From: Mycteria americana | Lineage: Eukaryota > Chordata > Aves > Ciconiiformes > Ciconiidae | Direction: 5' to 3' | Assembly: GCF_035582795.1 (NCBI RefSeq) | Contig: NC_134368.1 | Span: 31,246,501 to 31,310,500 of the forward strand | DNA length: 64,000 nt | Shown here: positions 12,082 to 26,800 of the stretch, in pieces | Position numbering within the stretch: the first letter of the stretch is position 1 | Layout of the letters: each line of letters starts with the position of its first letter | The notes under the pieces: model-generated | What the model was told of the DNA's origin: nothing | What the model saw: the letters and a program-made list of their open reading frames with translations, nothing else | Databases searched by the model: none | Translations under genes and position numbers: made by a program

Positions 12082-15000
12082 CTACATTCTTTGGAAGTCT
12101 TCAAAGATTTCTCAAAGGGGTTCCTGCAGAAGGGTAATATGCATAGCCTGTAATAGCATGTGAAGTCATTGTCAAGTAGAGTAAAAAAAAAAAAAAAGGT
12201 TATTCCAGCTGTCCACCACCATTCAAAAGCAGAAGCGGCACCTGATCTTTAGACCTCAGAGCAACAATTAAAGGCGGGCTGATCCAAATAAACAACCAAG
12301 CACACCATAGCAACTGCAGGACTGCCAGAAACAAAACAACGGACCATCCAGATGAACGCTGAAGCCAGTTTGCTTCCTTCAAGACAAACAAAAGAAAAAT
12401 CACTGAAAAGTGCAATTCTTTCTGTCGGAAGTAGAATTGCTTACTGCGACCTGACCCACCCTATTTTCCAATTAGCAGATGTGGATATACAGTATTTCAC
12501 AAGGTAAAGGGAAGGCTTGATGCTGAAAGGCTTCCCAGATATACCGCAGCCCTCTTGGTCACTGTAATAAAGAAGACCTTAATCATTCCAGCATTACCCC
12601 AAAATTCACTCTTGCTCCTCTAACAGTGGCCAAACTCTGCAGGGGCAAAGGAAAAAAGTGCACGTAAATAACTTCTTATAACCTTCTAATATTCATAACC
12701 ATCATTTAGTCCTGTCTGAGTTTCAAGTGACTGCCTTTTAGTCCAACGAAATGGTACTGTAAAATGTTTCATTCCTACAAGCTGCGGGATAAGCTTATGC
12801 AGAATGCCAGACCAAGTTATTGTATGAATCAAGTTAATTGAAAGCTTCTGAGTAGGATTTTGTACACTACAAGGTATATCAAAACTCTTGCCAAGCAGCT
12901 CTTTAAAATGTGTATATTAAAGAGTTGCTTGTCAGGGATTTTAATTTAGTTTTTGGACAAAGCAAATGAATTATGCTAAAAATAAAGTCTGATCCTTACA
13001 ACATATGTATTACTTGGGAATACTACATGTAACATAATAGGTTACTTTAGAGCATTCTGTTCTGTGTTTTAAAGCTATTGCATAAGGTTATTTTAATAAA
13101 AATGATTCCAGTGAAAGAACAGTTAGTAATGAGGTGCTGACAATTGAATCTACATTCAGGGATTGCATTGGAGTGCCAAGCCCACTTTTACAGATGCACT
13201 GGTTAGTTATCCAATAGATGTCCTCGAGGCATGTAAAACCAATATATTTTGGTCACTTTTGGCAGCAGAGATATATGAGACAAGTGAAAACATTTACCAA
13301 GAACACATCTGAAGTGTGTTTTTCTTATTAGAGAAATGTAAGAAAATAAACCCAGATACCATGGAATGCCAGGAATTCCCTCTCCTCAATGTTTTTGATT
13401 TACAAGGCCACTTTTTGGTAGTCACCTTTGACCTCCCTCCCTCATTTGCTCGCCTAAAGCCTTGAGTTACCGATGCAACCTCTTGACTAAGCCATTTTGA
13501 GGGCTTAATATACAGGAATATGTCTTCATCTAAGAAGAAAAGACAATCCTTTCCATAAGTGACTCGGTTACCACAAAAATCATTGCTTATGAAGTCTTAC
13601 GGCATAGAGTAGTTAAAACATTCAAAGATACTCTTTTTATGAGTTGAGAACAAGTATTCAAGTAGAGACTTGGAGACCCAAAATAAATAGTAAAAAAATA
13701 ATCTGAAGCAGACCTTACATCTTAAAGACGTGTTGTTTGAACACGCAGGGCCAGATTCTCTGCTAGCATGTCGGTGAAAGCAAACTTAGATCAACTTGAG
13801 GGCTTGGCCCTGCATATCTTCCTTATTCCCCTCTCTTACTTCAAAGTAGCATATTTGTCATAGTTTCGATGCAAACCTAGAGCCCTAGCTCCTTCAGATC
13901 TCACGCAAACCTAATATGGCCAATTCTAGCCTTCAAAACCAAACTGACAGCTATTCAGAAAGAATAAAGCTCCAGCCTCAGGCTTTCATTTTTGTAACCA
14001 TTTCCATACTCTGGTTGATCTGTCATGGAGAACAAGATAAGGACTTTGGTCTACATTGCATATATTTACCCTGTGTTTTGGATATCTTCTCACAACCCCT
14101 CCCTGATACACTTCCGCCTACCACAGAATGAGTAAGGAGAGCAGAATTTTGTCCTAATCCAAAATCTCTGGATTTTCAGTGGCTTTTTGTAGTCAGTCAA
14201 CGTTAATGCTGTGTCCTCCTCCTAAAAAGGGCTTGTATAAGAAGTGTGTTGGGTGCTGTCTAATTCCCCTCCTCCTCCACATTCCCTCCTTACCATCAAA
14301 ACCAAGTGTATCACTGACGGTTATCTTCTGACCTGTGCAAAGAGTATTTGAAGCCATATTCCCCTGTCATTAATAAGACCTACAGCTTTTTCTGTCGAGA
14401 TTAATTTCCTTTTTTTAAGGGGTAACTGGAGCTCGAGCATCCACGTGCAGCATACACATTCAGTGCGTGTTCTGCGGCTGTTTCCAGTAATTGAAAATGG
14501 CTCAATATGGATTTCTTTTTCTGGTTGCTTATTTAAATAAGTAGTACAGTCATGGAGAGATTTAGGTAAGGTCATAAAATTTTTCTCTCCCACAGCAAAT
14601 GGGAATCTTTCCCAGTGGAAGATCATTTTAGAAAATACATTCACAATCTATGGAAATTAAGTGGTACTTGGTGTAGCACAGTCGTCCAGAGCCTGCAGAA
14701 GGACCGCTTCTGGGCCGCAGTTCATCCAGGCATAAAAACTGGCTTGGTTTGGTCAATTTTCACAACCATTTTTGAAACTGTGAGCAGCTATAAAGCACCA
14801 AAACCCATTTCAGCGTCTCTGTGCTACATTTCAGGAAAACAAGATGCACAGAGAGGTGAGCACTGGAGCTGGGCATTATGAATTAGAATCCAGAGATCTG
14901 CCATCTAAATAACAGAAGCTGTGCTAAATATTATTTAGCCATGCTAAATGACAGAAGAGAAGGCTGGATTTTTGGATCAATTATAAAAAATGAAAATTAA

Positions 15001-18000
15001 TAGTTGTGTAAGTATTTATGTGTATAAAAACAAAGAAGTATTTCTCTGTGCACAGATTCTGTCTACTTTCCAGAGTAAAAGCATCTTTAATCTCTGCCAG
15101 GTAAATAGCTCACTTCACATAAATTTTAGCCTGTATAAGCTTTGATTCCTGTTTCATATTAAGTTTGGAATCACGAAAGAATCCCAATCATATGACTTGC
15201 AAGTCAAAACTTGCAACCAAACCTGTTGCCAACAGATAATACCGTTTCCTTCCCAAACATAGATTCATCATCCAAATGAGCAGCTGTCATTTGTTCTTCT
15301 CATCAGTCTATTATGGCACATTTTTCTCCGTTGTAAGATACAGCAGGCTTACTTTATAGTATGAGAATGATAAACTAAAACTCCCCTCCAGGTCACTCAG
15401 TCACTCTCTGTTCTGGCAGTATGGTTGAACAGCAAACGAGTAATTCTGCAGTATGTAATAAGGCCAATGCATATCACTGCATTTTAAAACATCATTGTTG
15501 AGGTCATTCAGGAGGCAAACTTGAAGGCAGTTGGCCAAGCAGAGTGAGAGCTAGTCTTAGAAAAATCTCACAACGTCAGCCAAAGCAACAGTTACTGGGA
15601 GATCGTACTATAACACAAGAAAGATTGGAGCTCACTTGGGAGATCCATAAAGTCTAATTAAACAGACACAGTCTATGCTGCTATTGAACTCTCAATACAT
15701 CTGCAGGAAAATGCACTGTGGCCACACCAAGAGAAAAGTAGTTTGCAAACTTACACAGACGAAAAAAGAAACTCGCAAAATTCATAAACAAAAGCATTAA
15801 GATAACAAGAAATGGATGTCAGTTTTAAAAGAAATGCTGCAGACAGCCAAAAAACCACCGCCCTAAGCAACATAAAGATCTTCCCTTTCTGTCCTGACTG
15901 CAGACATCAGTAGTTACTCTTTCTGATAGTTAACGCACCTGCAGAACAGAGAGCAATACTAACAAGGAAACAGTCAGAAGATAAACTAGCTGAGAAGATA
16001 AGCTAGCTGTACTCACTGAATTTCCTTACAGACATTAAGTTACCTTGCTGTGCTAACCAGCCGAAGATACAAGTACTCAGAGACCTGTTGACGGTTGGAC
16101 AAGATGTGGGTAACACTCAGATTTATTGTGTCTTTCCATGGGCAAAGGAAAAAGTCAGAAACTTGGGACTTAATGACAGTACTTAAATAGAGATTATATT
16201 GAAAATAATATAAATACAGGGAGTCCCTTCTCCAGAAGAACTAAAAATAGGTCTTCAAAAAATTAAGCATGGAGGGTTCTGGATTTTGTCATTTTCAACT
16301 AGCAGACTCTACAGGCAACAGCATCTCGAACCTCTTGATCCTTGCACTCTGAGGATGGATATGCAAGTGTCAGAGGGCCCAGGAAAAAACCTGAATTCTA
16401 GCTGAAAACTTTCATTAGTAAGCCTGGGTAGCCCAGACAAACAGTGCAGTTAGAGGTCCTGAAAGCACAAGGAACAAAGTCTTGAGCAGTCCAGCTTCCC
16501 ACAACCCCCAGAAGTCTTTTGTGGGCTGAGAGGCACAGATAAGGCAGAACTGCCCAGCTGATGCTGACAGCTTGTCAGCCCAATTCATTCTTTATCTCAA
16601 GGAAAACAAGCTTTTCAAGCTTCCTCTTATCTAGAGGACAACTTCTAAGGCTTCTGAGGCTTGTCATAACAGGCGATTGAAAAAAACGTGGCACCTATTA
16701 GGCAGGAACCTGGTCGGATGAAGAACCCTCATGCGGTTTCTCCGCCAGCTACTTCAACAAACCCACTACTGCAGCAAACCGGGGTTTTGCAAAGCAGCAG
16801 CGAGGTCTTCTAGCAATGCTGTACATTACACAGCACAGGCGAGCCGGAGGTCTTGACCTCTTCCCAGAATTTTCCACCCTCGGCACACCCCTCTCACCCC
16901 TTCCTTTTTTCCATTTCAAGGAGGTCCCATGTTGAAAGGATCCGGGCAAATATACACATTTATTGTAAGATATAATAAATCTTATCAGCTTGTTCATCTT
17001 ATCCTGTGGCAACAGTCAATTATGTTCATTTGATTCAGGCTGGTTTGAAACTGAGCAGAAAACATTTCCTGGAAAGCTTGTCTTGACTGACAAACCCCAG
17101 AAGCTGATGCAGCCAGGGCTGTTATTCCCAACAAGAAGATGCCTTGAGAAATTTCAAACAATAAGGGAACTCTGAGTAGGCCTCGATTCAGGACTGTGCC
17201 CTGAGCCCCTATGAGTAAAATGAAGCGGTGAGCAGGAAGACTGCCAGTCCAGGAACGTGGTGGCAGTGAGGGATGCTGTGTTTGGGGCATTCCTACTGCC
17301 CAGTCCACCGCTTAGAGAAGCATCTCCTGGCTGGATTGCTGAAAAGGCAAAAGGTATCAACAGAAAAACCCTGTAAAGCCCTATTCATCTCCCTGAAAAT
17401 GGACTGCAGTGGCACAGCATGAGTCCTAGAAACACAGGGCTGGGCTGTAATTTCTCCCATCGTTGGTGAAGGAAAATTTCAGGGTTTTTTTTAATGAGAT
17501 GTGATGTCTGCTTTTCATAAATCCTGCAGTTAAGACCTCCTTTTCTCCGTAAAGGTGCTGCCCACCTTGTTCAGAAAGGCAGACAGGAAAAAGCTGTATG
17601 TGGGTGGTGGCTTTTTTTTTTTTTTGGTTGGTTGGTTGGGGATTTTTTCTCTTGGCTGGGTTAAGTTTTGGTTTAAAGCAATCCTCTAGAGCAGAGCTCA
17701 GCAGGGCACTGGAGCAGAGGCAGGGTCCCGGGAGAGCAGGAGCGCGCAGGTCCCGGCAGGGGGAAGCGTCCAGCAGCGGAAAAGCTGGAGGAGCACCCCA
17801 GAAGCAGGGACAGGCGGGGAGCCCCGGCAGCACCCCGCTGCTACTGTACCACCAACAATACATCGGAGCAGATCCAAAAGCAGTTTGCAGCGTGCACAGC
17901 TCTCCCTCTCCCCGTCTGAAAGAGTCTTGCCATCCATTGTTTTGGTTTACCCTTCCTCCTCCGCAAGACTCTCAGTGGATATGAAGCAATATAGTTGTGT

Positions 18001-18844
18001 CATCTGGATTTTCTTACCGTAGTATTAATGTTTCCTCTTTAATATTAACATTCCAGAAAGGAAAATTACTCTGATTTATGCCATAAATTCCCAGCTCATT
18101 CAAGAATAACACTGTCCCAAATTACCTTCTTATTACAAACTTTATAAACTTATGCATGCAAAAAAGTTGTGGGGGTTTTTTTTTAATTAATATCTACAGC
18201 TGACATAAAGGAAATATTTAAAAAATAAAATTGAAAATACCACAAAGATCCAAGAACCATCCCCCAAAATCTTAGTTTGTAATTAATTCAGTGTTAAGAA
18301 AAACATCACTCTGATATCCTTCAGATGCTTGTTCCCCACTTAAAAAAAAAAATGAAAAAAAAATCAAGAGAATAGAATAAACCATTCAAAAAAGTCTATT
18401 ACCCAGCTTAAAAGGAGACTTTAATCTCCTTGCCAGTTTTAATTCTTGCTGCTCTTTTATTTGCCATACAAGCACAAATAATCTTTCATTTTAAATTCAC
18501 ATCATACATGTGATTGTTCAAAGAATACTGCAGTAGTGTGTTTCACAGAGATCATTGGAACTGCTGTTCCATCTGCTCACAGGAAAGGGGGCCGAGGGAC
18601 GCAACTCAAAACAGTCCCCTCTCCCCAGTGCAACAAAGCACTGCATATGGGAGTGGGAAGGACACAGTACCGAAGAAAGGACAAATAGAGATCCTGCCTT
18701 TGCTTGTCCTGACACCTTAACTCCCCACGTAATCATTTGCAACATTTGTACCCTCCCAAAGACCAGAACCCCTAGGATTTTCTGCCATGTGATCTGCAAA
18801 CCTGTATACTGAGAAATTCCCTCTTTTACTGGTTTAAAAAACAA

Positions 18845-18965
18845 GTTCCTTGGACAAGGACTAGGAGGGGAAACAGCAGTAGAAAGAAATGAAGTGACCT
18901 GTCCAAGATCATGCTGCAAGCCTACAGCAGAGCCAGGACTGGAATACAAGTCCCCTCGCCTCATG
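18845..18965 (+). mobile_element. MIR-like ancient SINE relic
   Basis: GAAGTGACCTGTCCAAGATC, then CAGAGCCAGGACTGGAATAC followed by AAGTCCCC, parallels the MIR core (AAGTGACTTGCCCAAGGTCA ... CAGAGCCAGGATTCGAACCC). No A/B boxes or tail remain. It lies in SCFD2 intron 2, antisense to that gene. Confidence 0.65.
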
Positions 18966-21729
18966 GCCTTCCTCTACGCTCAGGGTTGTCCAGGTCCCAC
19001 CCGTGCCAGGAGAGCACTGCATCATCACACCACGCACAAGAACAAAGATGTGGCTGGAGTGGGGCTTTCTTCTCCATCCAAACTGTAACAGTTTTAGCAC
19101 ATGTAAACAAAAGCACTAATCAGTCCAAAATAGGGATTAACAACCTCAGAACTACGAAGGATTGCAAGAAGTATGCATTTTCAACCGCCATTAACACAAG
19201 ACATTAAATGTCACTATTACATACTCAGGAATGTTCTAATTTTTAACCAACTCCCCTTCTTCACACCCCAGCACACCTCTCCTTCCATCTCTCATACAAA
19301 GACGTAAGGAAAGATTGTGCGAGTGCCATGTTTCAAACATCTGGCCTGCATATCGATGCTTTCTGGATCACACCCATCAACAAGATCACCTCATTCTGAA
19401 CTTGTTATTTTTCCCCCCAATGCAAGTTCAGATGATTTAGTGGCTCCATCTGCTTTGTCAAAAGTGCCCAGACACCTCAGCTGTATTGCTTATTGAATTG
19501 CTTTAGGCATAGCAACCCAAACGTGAAGTGTGTTACATTATAGTTTTGCATCTTTACGGAAAAATGCTTGCTGTAAGAGCCCAATGGTTCTTTGTATATT
19601 GCATTAAATACATACATATTTTAAATAAAAATCTGTTTTTTTCTGAGATTTTAACACCACATTGAATTCCAAGAAGCTTGCAAACTCCAAAGATTGGAGA
19701 AAAGGAAGCAAGGGTGGAAAAACAGGCAAGAAATCTCTATTCAGCAAGTTCTTGAAATGTGCGTAAACGAATTAAGTATTCAGTTTATTCAGCAAAATAT
19801 GAGAGGACATCAAAAGTGTTGCTGGGTAATAAAAGAGCAGATTAAAAAAAGAGCAAACATACGTATTTCTTCAGTTGCCCACAGTTCAGTATCACATAAC
19901 TGAAGAAGACTTCTTCAGTAAGACTTACTTTCAGTAAGTAAAGACTTCTTGTTCTCACATGCCACAGACCTGTGGCCAGGATGCAGGCATCTGAACCCTG
20001 ACTTGGGGCTTCAGGGAGCCATGGGGCCTCCTACACACCTCAGGTCCCAGCTTGCAAGAGGTGAAAAACAGATAAACCTCCATCAAGATAAACCCATTAC
20101 TGACAGCAGGATGCTTCCACATGATAAAACACCAGTCTTAAAAACACAAGATAGGTGCTTTGAGAAACGAAGTGGCCAAAATGTTATCAAATGGACACAA
20201 TGGATGGCTCACAAACACCGAGAGCTTGATGTTCATCCAAGCAGACAACTCCTAGAAGTCATTGCACGTACACTTAAAATCCAAAGCTGAAATTGTTAGA
20301 AATTCCTCCAAAAACAGTGTGGGTTATCAAAATAAGACGACCAGCAAGAAAGCTGCAATCAATAGAATTTTTTTTAAATTACCTCTGCCATTAAGCTTTC
20401 ACTACAATTTCCACTTCTGTTATGCATCATTTGTTTGGAGGACAGGGTGGCTATCGTACTTTTTAATCAGAAACTAACAGTTCCAATCCAGAGTGGCTGT
20501 CCTTAGTTGTATGTCTATAAACCGTTTCATTCTTTTTATATATATTAAACTGCATATTAATAAAATATTTTGACACAATTCTCAAAGAGCATAACTCAAC
20601 TAACATTCACACTGGAGCAGCAATAGGTCAGTGACTACAGTAGGGCAAACCATTACTCTGAAAGATTTTTGAGGCTACTAATACTAATAAAATTAAGAAC
20701 TCTAGAATAGATTTTTTTTTTTTTTAAGAAATTCCCTTCCTTACAAAGAGAGCACCTTCAAAGTACAGTAACTTAAGCAGCATATGGCATTTACATTTTC
20801 ATCTAAATCTTTAAAGAAGTCCATTATTTCCTTAGATTTGAGAAAAGAACCCTGCTTTATTTCACCACACCAGCCATAAATTATTCATTAATTCTGTTTG
20901 CTAACTCTGTAACTGAGCCCAGATGTTTCTGCTGCAGAGGCATTCCATAAGAAAAGTTAAATATAGCAAGCTGTGTGGAGGGAGCAGATCTCTCCCTCCC
21001 TCTCCCTACCACAGCATGCTCAAACATTACTTGAGAGAAAATAATGAAAACATTCGAAAAATATTCTGAATATGCAAGTCTGTGGAACACCACAGTCTGA
21101 TCACAAAATTTCATGTAAAAGAGCCCCCGCACATTCCACTTGGGTGTAACTGAAGTTACTGGTCCTGTCTCTGGGAAAGGTGCTGGCACTTTCACTCGCC
21201 AGAGTAAATGGAAAATTTACAAGCAGGGGAACACTCCTTGCCATGCATCATTTACAAATATAAATCAAGACTTAAGTTTTCAATTACAAGAAACACTTCC
21301 GAGCTGGCTACCAATGGCACTAACCATGTTGATGAAGAACTGAGAGCATCGTATGGAATTTCTTTCAGAACTGACATGGACACTTACTGGTGGGAACTTT
21401 AAATCCATTTCAGTGCTTCAGAAGAACTTTAGCCATTTTATGCTAGCAAAGATGATTAATGCTGATGTTTATAATCCAACACTAAGAACACAGGCCTGTT
21501 GAACAGAATGGAAGCTACCACCTTCAACCACCTGTTCAGACACTTATCGTTTCTAGTACTCTTCAGCAATTGTCTTAAGCTTGTTTGGAAATGCCTATTT
21601 TAAGTTAGAAACTATTCCTAATCATTACATAGTTGGAGAAGAAGTGAAAGACACAGGGTTGAACAACGCAGAGACGCATTCTTTGGAGTTTGGAGGCTAT
21701 TCTCGGGCACGCAACACTTCTTCAGTTGT

Positions 21730-21920
21730 GAACAATGATCACGGGAGAGATTCTGAGAGGTCACCTAGTCCCATTGCTCTGCTCCAAGGCAAGATCAATC
21801 CTATTTAAACCACTATTTTCCTAATCTGTTCTTAAAAAGTTCCAGTGTAACAGATTCTGTAAGATGAATTTGCAGAGGGAGGGTATTTTGGGGAAGCTGT
21901 TACAGACAGGTGTGGTAATG
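21730..21920. mobile_element. Possible decayed CR1/LINE-type relic
   Basis: GAGAGGTCACCTAGTCCCAT, CAAGGCAAGATCAATCCTAT and CTAATCTGTTCTTAAAAAGT resemble words common in old avian and reptile LINE 3' ends read on the reverse strand. The match is from memory and weak. Confidence 0.4.
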
Positions 21921-23685
21921 ATGCCACTGCCCTGGTACCAGGTATCAGCTGCTGTCATCCAGCTTTACTGCACTTGCAGAGTAGCACCTGAGCACCTTGT
22001 AGCCAAATCCTGTTGTTCTTTAGCTACCTGTGTCCATAAGAGACTTTGCAAAATATGTTAAGCCTAACTGTACTGTTAACAGAGGCACCTTCCCACTAGC
22101 TAGTAAATAGGCAAATAAACCTCAGTGTACATACTATTAGTCAACTTAGAATACAATAAAACTCTGCAGACTATTCCTAAAAATGTGACTACAGAGAAGA
22201 CTGAAGTCATAATAATTTTAGCATGGGAAGGCATACTAGCACCACCTTTAGTCTCCTCAATGTCAATAAATGTTAGGAATAATGGAATACTAGCACAGAT
22301 CTACAATCTTAGGGCAATAAATACCTATTTTTTTCTTCCTAGTCCACGCAGCTAGAAATTTTCTTTATTTCTGGTAGCTACTCAAAGTTAGCACGAACAA
22401 CAGCTACCACAGCATGTCTACCATGGGCAATGACCTCTTCATTTTGCTGTGTAGACAGATCTTAAGGACCTCTCACTTCTACTTCAGAGATCAGCTGGAA
22501 AGCAGCCAATGAGAAGAAAACCAGAACAAATTTTAAGTTAGTCACCCCAGCAGCAACTTACGATTGAGTCCACCTATGTGAGGAAATGTTTCCTCTCCAA
22601 CTCCTAAGGAAGAGGAGAGTTATGCAGCGTGAAACCTAGAAACTGGACCAAGTTACAGCACATGTGGGAGATGGAAGAGGACAAAGGATCTGGAGGCTCT
22701 CAGAAAATAAAGACCATATGTTGGAACAGTGGAAAGTCTTCTGTGAAATCTTTGGGGGGGAGGGGGGGAGTAGAGGGCAGGTGTGAAGTACCAAAAGGAG
22801 TCAAAACAGAAGAATAGACTATATTAGATAGCCCATCTTGAAAACAAACTTTTCTTATATATGGAGGGAACATTACAGCAAAACAGAAAGAACTTTTAAT
22901 GCCTTTTGCACTGCATGAATTTCTAGAGCAATGCTGAGCAAAATTTTTTTTTGTGGAGTAAAACCAGCACCTGGTGTATTTCCTGGTTTATGCATAGTAA
23001 CAAAGCTGCAGGAAAGTTTCAGTTCGGACAACTAAATTTAGAAAGTGAAACATCAGATCTGATGCACTTTACAAGCAATGTCTTAGCTGCAAATTATACA
23101 TAGCTAAGTACAATTGTTCAAAGTTTAGGTTGTCCTTGTTTAAGCAAAAAACAGGCCCTCATGAAGCTGTCTATATACCTAAATTTGTGCCTAATTATCT
23201 TTCTCCACAGGTATTGTGTTTGAAAACAGGGATAAAACCTGAAGTTAACAGGTACTGTAACAAGAATTCAGCATGCAGCTCGCTTTATAATTATAAAGAG
23301 GCCTATGGGAAAAGAAAGCCACACTTAAGACCTACCTGCTCTATGACCTGTTAGGCAGAAAAAAAAATGTCACAAGGAAGAATTTTTGGTGTTTAATCCA
23401 TACTAATTTCTATTGCGGTAATCTACAGTAATTTAAACAACCCAAATCTAAAAAGGTCCTGAGAATCTCCCACTTTTGGGAGTCTTATCTGGCCCGCTCA
23501 CTTAATGCACACATACAACTGATTATATTCCACCAGAATTAGGACCAGATGGGGTTTTGCTGAAGCTTGATTTTTTTTTTTTCTTTTTAAGAAAAGACTT
23601 GTTCTCTGTTCCTTTTTTTCACAGAAGGATACAGAGAACATATTCCACATCTTAAAAAAAAAAGAAAGAAAAAAAGAATGTTTAC

Positions 23686-23854
23686 TTTGGTTGTGCTAAG
23701 CAGCCAGGTGCTATGATACTGCAAGTTTCATCTGTAGTCTGCAGTGCCGTCAGTTCCACCATGTTAACCATCACATCAGTCTTGTGGCCGGGAAGCTTGG
23801 GAAGCACAGAAAGTATCTTCTCTGCAAGATTGTCGCCATGATGACCAACTGCTC
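23686..23854 (-). CDS. SCFD2: SCFD2 coding exon 2
   Basis: On the minus strand a CCCTAG acceptor precedes GAGCAGTTGGTCATCATGG and the exon runs 169 nt to ACCAAA|GTAAACAT. It translates in phase with exon 1 as (G)AVGHHGDNLAEKILSVLP, then KLPGHKTDVMVNM, VELTALQTTDE and IIAPGCLAQP. Human SCFD2 has AVGHHGDNLVEKIISALP and VVAPGCLSQ at the same place. The final codon is split (AA|), so the next exon begins with its third base. The exon lies 8.7 kb downstream of exon 1. Confidence 0.95.
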
Positions 23855-26800
23855 CTAGGGAAAAAAAGAGACCCCAAAACTGTCAGGTACCTAACTAGAA
23901 GGAGAAAAAAAAAAAAAAGAAAAAACCCACCCACAAGGAACTGAGAGCAAAATAACCACCACATGTTCTGCAAAGAAGGATGCTCATAGTCACAACATCA
24001 AGACCACAATTAGCTTTTCAAAGATATTTTGCTACAAAAGTAAAATCAATTTCTGCAATGTCTGAAGTTAAAACTCTTGATAACATTTCAGAAAGATTCA
24101 TTTAAAAGGCATAAATTAGACTTTGCTTTACAGCTAGTAGATATTCACTGATTTTGCACTTAAATATGCAAAATATTTCTCTTTGCATAAGAAAGTTATT
24201 AGTTAAACAAGATTTGCAATCGTTACTAAAAAAAAGGCAGGCAAACATTTATATATACATGCACACATGCAAACTATACTTTTCTAAACTAACAGGACTG
24301 GGCTTAAAGAGGCTGTATGCAGGTTGCATATGTAGCTACCCAGATAGGCCGGCATAATATTAAAATAAACAATTACCAACAACATGCCACTGTCAAGCTC
24401 ATCTCTCCTACATGGACTGAGGGCAGCACAGGTGAAACTAACATGAAAAGACTAAAACAACCCAAGTTACATAGTATAAAATGTCTATTTGACCATGTTC
24501 CAAGAGGAACTCTGAATTCCAGCTGGCACGTTTTCTTCAATTCTCTTGATTTCAAACACACATGCTCCTTTCCATTGACCAACTCTCAACACAGGCACCA
24601 CAACCAACTTAATATTTTGTAAGACTGTGAGCCAAACCAAAGCAGAAAAACGTAACACAGACTACAGATTAAAAAGTTGGAGAGGGGGACCAGAAACTTT
24701 ATTGCCTTTAAGTCAGGAACAAGTCAAAGGTATTTGTATTCCGCCACTTTAGCTACGGTTCAGCTATCACCACAGGGCTGGACACCAGCGCTGAGCTTCG
24801 TTCTCCTGGCTTTACTTACAGGAGAAAGGGGACTTCTGAAGCCACCTTTGAGAGGCAGAAAAAAGATCTTTTAGGCTATGGTCCCACTCCATCAAAGTCT
24901 GTCCATGTGGCTCCCTACTTGTTCTCACTTCTGAATATTTCCAAAGACAGAGATCTGTTTCAACAGGTGAAGTCAGCTTCACATGCTCCATAAATCCAAA
25001 CAGGGCCCTTACATCAAGAACATTAATGGGGTCAGATTATTAACTGCTCTTGGGTAAGCAGAGGGTTGTCTGCAGCAAGTCTACAGCAGCCATGTATCCA
25101 CGTTGTAAAACTACCTCATGGTTTATCAACTATTCCAAATTGGAGTAGAAGTCAAATAGAGAAGCAAGGATGAAAAAGGAGGAGAAAAGTAAAGTCAAAC
25201 TCCATGAGGGCAATGCCTCTATCCACAGAAGGCAAGGAAGGCACACGTGTCCAGCACGTGGTGGTACTGCAATGTGGACACCTGGCCGCTCAGCTGGATT
25301 GAGATTACCAATTTGTTTCACCAGAGATTGTAATAGTCTCAGAATGACAGCAACTTTCCTTTCTACCATCCCCAGACACATTTAGACCACTGAAGTACAG
25401 ACGAAACGAGCTGGGTTGTCTTTGCGACTCCCTAAGCCATCTGTTCGCCAAAATCCCTACATTCTTCTTACTAGGGCAGTCACTTGTCAGCCACACTGCA
25501 GTTATCAACACTCGCAAAGTTACAGACATGGAAAACAGATGGTAATCTTCCGAACCTCCACCCCCACGTACTGGAAGCAATGTCTATCTCTCCACACTTG
25601 CTGCACGCGAGCAACGTTTAGCTAGACAAGACATTTAGCTAGACTGGAAACACCTCGAATGCAAATAAACCCACGTTAATTATTAACACCCCTCCTTTCT
25701 CCTCGGCAGAGGGGGAAAGTCTCAATGTATTTAGGTTGCTTCCACAATTAGCAAGTGCCATCTCAGTCTCCTTCCCACAACTGCTACCTCTTGGAGATTC
25801 CCACTGGTCCACAGGCGCTAATGGCTTTTGGTCTGCCTCATCGAATCAATCAGAAAACATCTCCTGGAGCTTTTAAAAATCCCTATCACCCCTGACCAAC
25901 TATGCAAACCAACCAAGGCTGGAAAGACAATTAAACCTCATGAGACTGGGACAGGAAATCACAGGGAGTTGCTTTGCAATCTGACTGACTGCAGCAGGGT
26001 GCATGGGACTGGTTTCCGTCCCCTCTTCTCATCACTGTTGAGGACAGTCAACAGGCTGCTCAGCAGTTTCTCATGACCAATGGTGTTCAAGGCAGCTGGT
26101 AGCTTTAATGCTGCCAACATGCACACAGATCGGGTGTTAAAGTGACAAGGAAAAGTTATTTGACCAATGCAAAATAGGAGTCGTCAAGCCAGGCTAATAT
26201 CCAGCCTTGAGGATACAGGAAATCTTATGTATCACGCTGCATGTATCTAATTTTACTTTGTCTTCTATTAAGAGTTACAAACTGAAATATGTGACATTTG
26301 ATACGGGTTGTAGCTGGCACAATTGGCAAAGTCGGCCAATGGATCCTTTAACAGCAGCCAGGAACTCATTAACTACACCCCACCTCCCCCTAAAAAGGCA
26401 TCAATGACATGCATACAAGAAAATATTTTCCTAAGCCCATTACCAGCCCTATATCACACCATTTGTACTCCAATTCTTATGTTCTCCTACTGGTTCTACT
26501 GTCTGGTTCAAAACCAAAACAAACAAAAAAAGCAGATTTAAGGGGCAATTGCATATTACAGAAGCAACGTGAGAGCTTGGGCAATGGGAAGACTTTAGAG
26601 TCAGTTGCTAAATATGAGGAGCTTGAATTAGCAAGCAGTTGTCCTACAAAGGCATTGCTCACTGGCCAACAACTAATGCAACTCATTTCTACTGGGGGCT
26701 TTTCCTTCAATCAAATTCTAAATATAAATCGGTGTGCACCAAAACAGTATGCAAGGCACATCTTACCCCTACTCTCAAGCTTTCTTAACATCTGCTGTTT

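Larger units (their letters stand above)
1..23685 (-). other. SCFD2: SCFD2 intron 2 (part; acceptor lies left of window)
   Basis: No exon matching the rest of SCFD2 was found here. I looked on the minus strand for the conserved KHKEAVMEVRRHLVEAA, ENLPIKMSMG and WDNFLAFERLL segments of the human protein. The sequence is AT-rich and holds two LTR relics (4352-4690, 8730-9247), a MIR-like relic, homopolymers and two GC-rich patches (3880-4215, 17690-17850). Open frames are short and unremarkable except one of 193 codons at 4791-5372 (minus). Confidence 0.75.

Noticed and set aside
12530-12570. Minus-strand acceptor-like TTCTTTATTACAG followed by a frame containing WEA, considered as SCFD2 exon 3
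   Set aside because: No frame aligns with the expected segment beyond two or three residues, and stops follow soon.
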